Positions 17,427 to 24,400 of a stretch of 47,831 nt of DNA are shown in pieces (the first letter of the stretch is position 1; every line of letters starts with the position of its first letter). Both the position numbers and the translations under genes were made by a program. The notes beneath the pieces were generated by a model. It was not told the DNA's origin. It searched no databases and worked only from the letters and a program-made list of their open reading frames with translations. Origin of the DNA: Thermoguttaceae bacterium (GTDB taxonomy: Bacteria > Planctomycetota > Planctomycetia > Pirellulales > Thermoguttaceae); contig JAGBAA010000055.1 of the NCBI GenBank assembly GCA_017939795.1, positions 1 to 47,831 of the forward strand, in the 5' to 3' direction.

Positions 17427-18335
17427 ATGAGCGAATCTCCGGAAGTCTGGACCGTACTTCGTCTTCTTCAGTGGACGACGGACTATCTGAAAAAGTATGA
17501 AATGCCTTCCCCGCGGCTTGAAGCAGAGATCCTGCTTGCCGAGGCGATGCACTGTTCCCGGGTCGATCTCTACACGCGGTTTGATTATGTGCCGAACGAA
17601 GCGGAACGGGCAGCGTTTAAGGCGCACATTCAGAAACGGGCGCAGGGAATGCCGGTCGCGTATCTGGTCGGACACAAGGAGTTCTATTCGATCGATTTTC
17701 TTGTGGATCCGAATGTTCTGATCCCTCGGCCGGAAACGGAATTTCTCATTGTGGGGCTTTTTGATCTCGTGAAGGAAACGTTCGGCTCGATGGATGCTGA
17801 GGTTTCGATCTGCGACATCGGAACGGGAAGCGGGATCCTGCCGGTCACCTCAGCACTTCATTTGAAGAATGCGCGGGCCGTCGGTGTGGATATTTCGCGC
17901 GGTGCCCTGGATGTCGCGGAGAAAAACGCGCAGCGGTATGCCGAGCGTCTGGGAGACCGCGTGACGTTTCAGGAAGGAGATCTTTTCAGCTCGATCGCGA
18001 AAGGGACACAGTTCGATTTCATCGTTTCCAATCCGCCGTACGTCGGAAGAAAGGAGATCGATGCAGAACTGGAGACGAACGTCTACCGCTACGAGCCGCA
18101 TACCGCGCTTTTCGGCGGCGAGACAGGAACGGAACTCATCGGCAGAATGCTTCCGGACGTGCCGAAATTTCTGAAGGACGGCGGCGCGTTTCTCATGGAA
18201 CTCAGTCCGATGATCCACGATGCCGTCGTGGAGATGGTCCGGAAAACTCCGGGGCTGACGTATTTGCGCACGATCCGGGATCTGGATCAGCAGGAGAGGA
18301 TCATCGTCGTTCAGAAAAGCGGAGCAGGGGAGTGA
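17427..18335 (+). CDS. prmC: Peptide chain release factor N5-glutamine methyltransferase
   Basis: Methylates the Gln of the GGQ motif in release factors RF1 and RF2 using S-adenosylmethionine. The 302-residue protein has the N-terminal helical domain (residues 1-90, LEAEILLAEAMHCSR), PVAYLVGHKEFY and IPRPETE, the SAM-binding motif CDIGTGSGIL (about 132-141) and the catalytic NPPY (about 201-204). AGAAGGGA precedes the ATG. Its 3' end overlaps the convergent hpnC gene by 35 bp. Confidence 0.95.
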   Translation: MSESPEVWTVLRLLQWTTDYLKKYEMPSPRLEAEILLAEAMHCSRVDLYTRFDYVPNEAERAAFKAHIQKRAQGMPVAYLVGHKEFYSIDFLVDPNVLIPRPETEFLIVGLFDLVKETFGSMDAEVSICDIGTGSGILPVTSALHLKNARAVGVDISRGALDVAEKNAQRYAERLGDRVTFQEGDLFSSIAKGTQFDFIVSNPPYVGRKEIDAELETNVYRYEPHTALFGGETGTELIGRMLPDVPKFLKDGGAFLMELSPMIHDAVVEMVRKTPGLTYLRTIRDLDQQERIIVVQKSGAGE

Positions 18336-19284
18336 GGCATTCGAGCGTCAGGGCGCGGAAAAGAAGTGCGAGTTTGGCGGTTTTTCCGACTTCCGGACGC
18401 TTTTCCCAAACACGGAAACGCTCTTTCCGAACCGCGTTCAGGATCGCTCTCCCTCCGTCATGAAAAAGCCGGATCTCGAGCCGAAATCTGCGCGGAACTT
18501 TCCAGATCAGCGGTCGTCCGGCCTCAAAAAAACTCTCCGCCCAGCAGACTTCTTCTTCCAGAAGTGCCTGAAATTCCGGCGTGGAGGTATTTTGTGCGAA
18601 TTGTGCGTCTGTGTATCCGAAACGCTCCCGGTCCTCTTTCGGAAGGTAGATCCTCTGTTTTTCGTACCAGTCTCTGGCGACGTCCTGCCAAAAATTTGCG
18701 AGCTGAAGCCCCGTGCAAATGGCGTCCGAGAGCCGAAATGCTTCTTCATCCGCCGTCTGCGTGAGGTAAAGGATCAGTCGGCCGACCGGATTTGCCGAGC
18801 AGCGGCAGTAGCCGAGGAGTTCTTCGCGCGTCGTGTACTCTTTCTGGACCCGATCCTGCCGAAACGCGGTGAGGAGGTCTGCGAAGATCGATCTTGGGAT
18901 CCCGAATTCCCGAATGGTCTCCGTGAGCGCAAGAAAGACCGGATGCTGCGGCATCTGCCCGTCGAAAAGCGCGTTGAGTCCGGATTCCCACCAGTCAAGA
19001 AGACGGAGCGAAAGCGTATCTTCCGGAACTTCGTCCCCGAGATCATCCGCCCAGCGGCAGTAGGCGTAAAGTGCGAAAAAATGCGGACGGAGCGTCCTGG
19101 GAAGAAGAAACGAAACGACCGGGAAATTCTCGTAGTGTCGGCGAGCCAGCGTTTCACAGTACGCTGCGGCCTGTACTTGCGTGAAGGACGGAATGCGGCG
19201 TAAAGCAGTCTCCGGGGTAAATTCTGCGAGCGGAACGCCCCAGTTTGCCAGATCCTGAATGGGAAAACCGGTCGAGGAAAACAT
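18301..19284 (-). CDS. hpnC: Squalene synthase HpnC-like (hydroxysqualene route)
   Basis: A 327-residue member of the trans-isoprenyl head-to-head synthases. In the HpnCDE route, HpnD makes presqualene diphosphate, HpnC converts it to hydroxysqualene and HpnE reduces that to squalene. HpnC-type signatures are visible: ARRHYENFPVVSFLLPR (47-63), ALYAYCRWADDLGDE with the first Asp-rich motif (D80, D81, D84), and FWQDVARDW with the second (D201, D205). GGAGG precedes the ATG. The stop of the upstream PQ-loop-like gene abuts the start, so the two are co-transcribed. No hpnD or hpnE is in the window. CrtB-like phytoene synthase is the main alternative, but the N-terminal motif favours HpnC. Confidence 0.85.
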   Translation of the reverse strand: MFSSTGFPIQDLANWGVPLAEFTPETALRRIPSFTQVQAAAYCETLARRHYENFPVVSFLLPRTLRPHFFALYAYCRWADDLGDEVPEDTLSLRLLDWWESGLNALFDGQMPQHPVFLALTETIREFGIPRSIFADLLTAFRQDRVQKEYTTREELLGYCRCSANPVGRLILYLTQTADEEAFRLSDAICTGLQLANFWQDVARDWYEKQRIYLPKEDRERFGYTDAQFAQNTSTPEFQALLEEEVCWAESFFEAGRPLIWKVPRRFRLEIRLFHDGGRAILNAVRKERFRVWEKRPEVGKTAKLALLFRALTLECLTPLLRFSERR

Positions 19285-19569
19285 TTACTCCTCCCTCTTC
19301 GCCTGTTTTCGGTCTCTGATCCGGTAGCTGATGACCAGTGCCGCGGCAGTGGAGACCATCGCGATATTCACGAGATAGAACCAGCCGACCCAGTTCCATT
19401 CCTCCGTGAAGCGCAGCAGGCCGAGAACGTACCCGAGAATAATGAGCGAATAGAAACGCAGACTCACCCCGCCGCACGATTTGGAAGTCCAGAGTTTCCA
19501 AAGTCCGATCGGCCAGCTGGCCCCGAAACAGACCATCATTCCCGCTTCAAAAATCAAATTCCAGTCCAT
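19285..19569 (-). CDS. Small PQ-loop/SemiSWEET-like membrane protein
   Basis: A 94-residue protein with about three predicted membrane segments. The first half reads FGASWPIGLWKLWTSKSCGG followed by a Ser/Leu-rich helix (VSLRFYSLIILGYVLGLL), like the PQ-loop repeat of SemiSWEET and related small transport or scaffold proteins. The middle helix (WFYLVNIAMVSTAAALVIS) ends in a charged tail. The stop TAA immediately precedes the hpnC ATG, implying coupled translation and perhaps a role linked to isoprenoid or membrane lipid work. The substrate is unknown. Confidence 0.7.
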   Translation of the reverse strand: MDWNLIFEAGMMVCFGASWPIGLWKLWTSKSCGGVSLRFYSLIILGYVLGLLRFTEEWNWVGWFYLVNIAMVSTAAALVISYRIRDRKQAKREE

Positions 19570-19731
19570 CTTTCATCCCAACTGTTTTTAGGCAGTACTT
19601 TCGCATTTTCAGTTTTCTTTTTCAGAAACATCTCTAAGGAGATTTCGGCATCCTGACAAAAAAATCTTGCTCGAAATCGAAATTTTTTGAAAATTCCGAG
19701 CCGGGGGGCTTTTCTTTTTTGCGTTTCCGAC

Positions 19732-19737
19732 TATAAT
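19732..19737 (+). promoter_or_regulatory. -10 box of tRNA-Leu
   Basis: A perfect TATAAT about 39 bp before the tRNA 5' end. The -35 region is not recognisable; upstream sequence is G- and T-tract rich. Confidence 0.5.
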
Positions 19738-19775
19738 GAAAGCACCGAAAGAGAAATTCACTCTTTGCGGACGAC

Positions 19776-19857
19776 GCAGAAGTGGCGGAACTGGCAGACG
19801 CGCTGGATTTAGGTTCCAGTGAGGAAACTCGTAGGGGTTCGATTCCCCTCTTTTGCA
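19776..19857 (+). tRNA. tRNA-Leu (anticodon UAG)
   Basis: The acceptor gcagaag pairs with cttttgc (one G-U) and the discriminator is A. The anticodon stem ctgga/tccag holds loop tttaggt, anticodon UAG. A long variable arm (tgaggaaactcg) marks a class II tRNA. The T arm is gtaggggttcgattcccctc-like. CCA is not encoded. Confidence 0.95.
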
Positions 19858-19865
19858 CTTTTCGT

Positions 19866-19897
19866 AAAAAAAGCACCTTATCGCAGGTGCTTTTTTT
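19866..19897. terminator. Terminator shared by tRNA-Leu and prs
   Basis: The stem aaaaagcacct/aggtgcttttt with a 6-nt loop is flanked by A- and T-runs, so it works in both directions. It follows tRNA-Leu by 8 nt and lies 87 nt beyond the prs stop codon. Confidence 0.85.
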
Positions 19898-19983
19898 GTG
19901 GATGGCGTAAACCAGCGGCATACGGAATGCGGGTCCTAAAACGGAAATGCCCGGTCCGTGTGCCGTTTTGTCTACCCGAAAAA

Positions 19984-20934
19984 CTAGTTCTCTTCCGGAT
20001 CGCGGAAAAGGCAGCTGATCGATTCGTTGAAGTGGATGCGTCGGATCGCTTCACCCAGCAGTTCGGCAACAGAGAGAACGCGCACACGATCCGGCGTGCG
20101 TTCCGGCGTGAGCGGGATGGTGTCCGTCACGACGATCTCTTCGACCGGGACTGCATTGAGTTTTTCCACAGCCGCACCGCAGAACACGGCATGTGTCGCC
20201 GCAATGTAGACTTTCGCCGCGCCGGCATCCTTGATCATTTTTGCCGCACCGCAGATGGAGCCGGCTGTGCTGATCATGTCGTCGAAAAGAATCGCGACTT
20301 TTCCCTCGACCGAATCGCCCGTGATGTTGGCCTGCACCGTATCTGTCGCACTGGAACGCCGTTTATCGACGATCGCCAGACCGCCGCCCAGAACATGCTG
20401 GTGCTTGAGTGCGCGTTTCGCACCGCCGGCGTCCGGGCTGACGATGACCAGCTCTTCTTCCGGAATCTGGAGCGACTTGAAATATTTATCCAGGATGATC
20501 CCCGCGTTGAGATGATCGACCGGAATGTTAAAGAAACCTTCGATTTGCGCCGCGTGCAGATCCATCGAGATGATACGGTCCGCTCCCGCTTCCGTCAGCA
20601 GGTTGGCGACCAGCTTTGCCGTGATCGGAACCCGGCCGTCGTCTTTGCGGTCCTGACGCGCATAGCCATAGTACGGGATCACGCAGGTGATGCGGCGTGC
20701 ACTGGCACGGCGGAAACTCTCAATGAGGATCAACAGCTCGACCAGGCTTTCATTCACCGGCTGGCAGGTCGGCTGGACCAAAAAAACATCATGGCCGCGG
20801 ACATTGTCGTTGATTTTGCAGGAAATTTCTCCATCCGGGAAATTCGTGATCGACAGATTGCCTAAAGGCTGGCGAAGGGAATCCGAGATACCTTTAGCCA
20901 GTGCAGGGTTTGCGCGTCCAGTAAAAATTTTCAT
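19984..20934 (-). CDS. prs: Ribose-phosphate pyrophosphokinase
   Basis: Makes phosphoribosyl pyrophosphate from ribose 5-phosphate and ATP for nucleotide, His and Trp synthesis. The 316-residue protein has the family hallmarks NFPDGEISCKI, the flexible-loop region VIPYYGYARQDRKDDGR, DLHAAQIEGFF with the metal-binding signature, SPDAGGAKRA and the PRPP-binding ILFDDMISTAGS. Length is normal. Cytoplasmic and monocistronic. The promoter-like site at 21028-21055 gives a leader of about 85 nt. Confidence 0.97.
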   Translation of the reverse strand: MKIFTGRANPALAKGISDSLRQPLGNLSITNFPDGEISCKINDNVRGHDVFLVQPTCQPVNESLVELLILIESFRRASARRITCVIPYYGYARQDRKDDGRVPITAKLVANLLTEAGADRIISMDLHAAQIEGFFNIPVDHLNAGIILDKYFKSLQIPEEELVIVSPDAGGAKRALKHQHVLGGGLAIVDKRRSSATDTVQANITGDSVEGKVAILFDDMISTAGSICGAAKMIKDAGAAKVYIAATHAVFCGAAVEKLNAVPVEEIVVTDTIPLTPERTPDRVRVLSVAELLGEAIRRIHFNESISCLFRDPEEN

Positions 20935-21027
20935 GAATCGTCCTCTAAAGTAATGAAAAGTACAATCGATCCGGTTCCATGGAAAAGGGGCTTTCCCGGA
21001 AAACGGAAAAATACTGATTTTCCTTCC

Positions 21028-21055
21028 ATTATAGCGTATCCTGAAAATTTCTAAA
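21028..21055 (-). promoter_or_regulatory. Probable promoter of prs
   Basis: On the minus strand TTTAGA (21050-21055), a 16-bp spacer and a perfect TATAAT (21028-21033). Confidence 0.5.
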
Positions 21056-21363
21056 GGGGGCAGGGGGAAATTTTTTCAAAGGAAATTAAAAAAGTCTGAA
21101 ATTTTTCAAGAAAAAAGTGCCTATTCCGCAAAAATTTACTCGAAGGGACTGAAAATCCGCTCGCAGAACCTTTCTCATCTTGCGTTTTTTACTGATGTTT
21201 CGATTTTCTAGAGCTTGGCGGGGCATTGGAGGTGTCCTGGATGAGGATCTGAGGGTTTTGGAGAGGTTGGGGGGACTGGACGGCTCGGAAACAAAAAAAT
21301 GAAGCGTTCCGACGACGGAGAATGAGAGGGAATCTTTAGAAATACCTTACATGATGGTAAATT
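21056..21363. other. AT-rich spacer, no gene seen
   Basis: Poly-G, poly-A and poly-T tracts between the divergent prs and giant-protein genes. No terminator or RNA is recognised. Confidence 0.45.
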
Positions 21364-21392
21364 TTGAAAAATCGTTAAAGTTTGCCTATTTT
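21364..21392 (+). promoter_or_regulatory. Probable promoter of the giant-protein gene
   Basis: TTGAAA (21364-21369), a 17-bp spacer and TATTTT (21387-21392), about 65 bp before the ATG. Confidence 0.45.
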
Positions 21393-21457
21393 GAGTAATT
21401 GAACCTCTGGCGTTTTGACGATAAAAGGAATGAACGACTAGCCAGAGTCCAAACCTG

Positions 21458-24400
21458 ATGAGAAGAAAAATGAAAAAATCCAGAAGATCCATTTTGCTTT
21501 TTTTCCGCGCACGTGCCGACCGTCACGAGAGCAGAAGTCAGCGGCCGAATTGGAAAATTTTCCGTTCCTTATGGCCTTTGAGGGCGAAGTGCGGCAATTT
21601 GCCGGCAGTTTTTTCGATTTTGGTTTTGGCGGCGGCGTTTTCCGGCTTTGCTGCACAGAATTTTCATGCGGAAACGGTCTACGGTCAGGAAATTCCGGAC
21701 CGCATTGAACTTGCGGGTGGGGCGACGGCGAATACCGCGTCTGCTCCGAAAGAAAAGGCACTTCCGTCCTGGGTCGATCCGGCCTTGACGGATGGTGCTG
21801 GAATGGGAGCTGCCGTGAAAAACGACGTCCCGGCCTTGGATCGGATGTCGACTCTTTCGTCCGGTCGGGTTTCTGCCCCGGTTTCCGTCTCTGAGTCCGC
21901 CCCGATTTCCGCTCCGGTATTGAATGCGGAAATTTCGCCGAATGCGCTTCCGGATGCCCTTCCTGAAGAGCTTCCGGTGAAAGAGATCCCGGGAACGCTG
22001 AATTCTGTTTCTGCGCCTCCAGCACTGCCGATGTCCGTGTCGCCGGCGGCGGGGAATTCGCTGGAACTGTCCGGGACGAATTCTGTGCAGGGAAACGCAC
22101 AGGGAAATGCACAGGGAAACGTACCGAAAGCGGAAGATGCGTCTCTGGATTCGGTTCCTGAATCCATTTTGCTCGTTTCTGAAAATGATCCGCAGAACGC
22201 TGGGACGGAAACGGCGGTCTCGGAATCCATTTCGGAACCTCAGGCCGTTTCGGAATCTCTGGCTCTTTCCGAACCTCAGGCAGTTTCGGCGGCTCAGGAG
22301 CTTCCCAAACGTGAACTCAAGACCTGGGAAGGGACGGGCCTGATCCCTCAGAACTGGGACGACGGATCCGTTTCGCCGCGTGTGGAAGAGCTCCCGAATG
22401 CGGTTTCTCCGAATGCTGATCAGCTGGCGGAGTCGTCCGATCAGCTGGCGGAGTCGTCCGATCAGCTGGCGGCTCCTCTTTCGGGTTCACTTTCAAATTC
22501 GCTTCCAGACACACTTTCGGACACACTTCCGGATTCGCTTCCGGACACACTTCCCGAGACGCTTTCCAGCGAATTGCCCGGTACGGTTTCGGAAACGGCG
22601 GCTCTTGAGGCCAACGCTTCTCTTTCTTCAGAGAATGAGGCGGGGGTACTGGACGATCTTCCGGCTCCTCCCATGCTTGCGGACGAAAACGCCGACGCGA
22701 TCGATACGGACCTGAGTGTCCCGGATGCGTCGGTCCTGAACGATGGGAAGAGCACGTCGGAAAAAGAGACGGACGATTCGCAGATCGCCGGCAGAGAGGA
22801 ACGGAATTCGAAGCTGGATGAAGAACTTTGCACGGATCTGGATGTTCCCGAATCGCTGAAAAAGGACGGAGACGCCGCGGATCCTGCCCAGGTCGCGGAG
22901 ATCGATACGGAACTGAGTGTTCCGCCGACGCTTGAGCTTCCTCCGGAGCTGAATGCGGAACCGGAAACGGGAAAAATGCCGAAAGCTGCGGAAATCGCGA
23001 AACAGATGGGGACGAATGTACCGTCGGCTCCGGATGTCGAACAGAAGAAAACAGAGGCGGTACCAGCTTCCATTCCGTCGCCTAAACAGGTTGCCGTATC
23101 GAAAGAGGAGGCCCGGAAAAAGGCTAAAGAAACTGCGGCGCGCAGGAAGGAAGAAAAGCAGCGTCTGGAGAAATCGTTTGATTCTGCGATCGCCGCGATC
23201 GAAAAACCAGCGGCGCAGATCGGAAAATTCCACTCCATGCGGGTCGTTTCCCGTGCAGTACTTGAAGAAAGCTGGGAAAAAGATCCCCAAAACGGCAAAA
23301 TTCAGACCGTCAGCCATGAAGAACCTGCCCGTAACGGGAAATCGGGGGCCGTCCGCGTCGTGAAAAACGGAACGGAGGCGGCGTCGGACGTCAAACGTCT
23401 CAGTGGTCCCAAACGCGTCCGACGACTGGGAAAAGCTCCGGTCCGGAAAGCGAATGCGCCCGAAACGGCGGCGGAGACTCGTTTCGATCTGGAGATCTCT
23501 TCGGAATCGATCGAGGGAATGATCTCTTCCGGAGTGCGTGTGCCGCAGGATGAAGAAAAAGCAGAAGTGCCGCTGGTCGTCCGTGCTGCGGAAGATCTTC
23601 AGAGACGAAATGTCGGCATGGAAGCCGAGACCAGAACATTGCCGGGAGCTATTTCCGTTTCGCCGCAGGAAATGGTCGAAATTGCGGAGCCTGCCGAAGT
23701 AAACATGGAGGTGCAGACGGAAGAAAACGGAACGGGAACCGGGCTGAACCTTTTCGATCTGGGAGTGGAGAAAGAGAAACTCTTCCCCAGGTACTCTCCG
23801 AAAATCGGACCGCAGAATGTGCCGGAATCCGACGCGCTCCCGAAAACCGGTGAAATGGAGACTCCGTTCGCTGCACCGACCGCTCTTCCGGAAGCCGATT
23901 CCGAAGCGGTCTCTCCGTCTGTTTCCATGAGTACGGTCTCCGTCGAAGAATGCACGGAAGAGCCTGAATGTGCCGTCTCGTCGGCCTCGACAGTCAGCGT
24001 TTCGGGCGTTTCTGTCCTTTCGGCGGAGTCTATGGAACGGGCTGGATCTGCGGAGTCGTCTGAAAGCGTTTGTGCCGGTTCGGAATCGGTCGATTCTGTC
24101 TCGGCGTCGACCGCACTGGTCCGTACGGGATTTCAGAATGGCGGAGCGAATGATGCCGTTCAGCTGATCCGGCATTTGGCTGCTGATTCGGAGAAAAGCG
24201 GGATCATTCGGGTCCAGAGTATTGGGGAATCCGGCATGAATGTGGAACTGGCGGATGAAGAAGTGGAGATCGACTTCCAGCTGATCCCTCAGGAGGAACT
24301 GGAAAAGGCCGCCGCCTCGGAAACCGCCGATCCCGAAGAGGGCGTTTTGAAGCCTGAGCTCCGGGAAACGAAACCGGAAACGCAACCGGCTCCGGACGCT

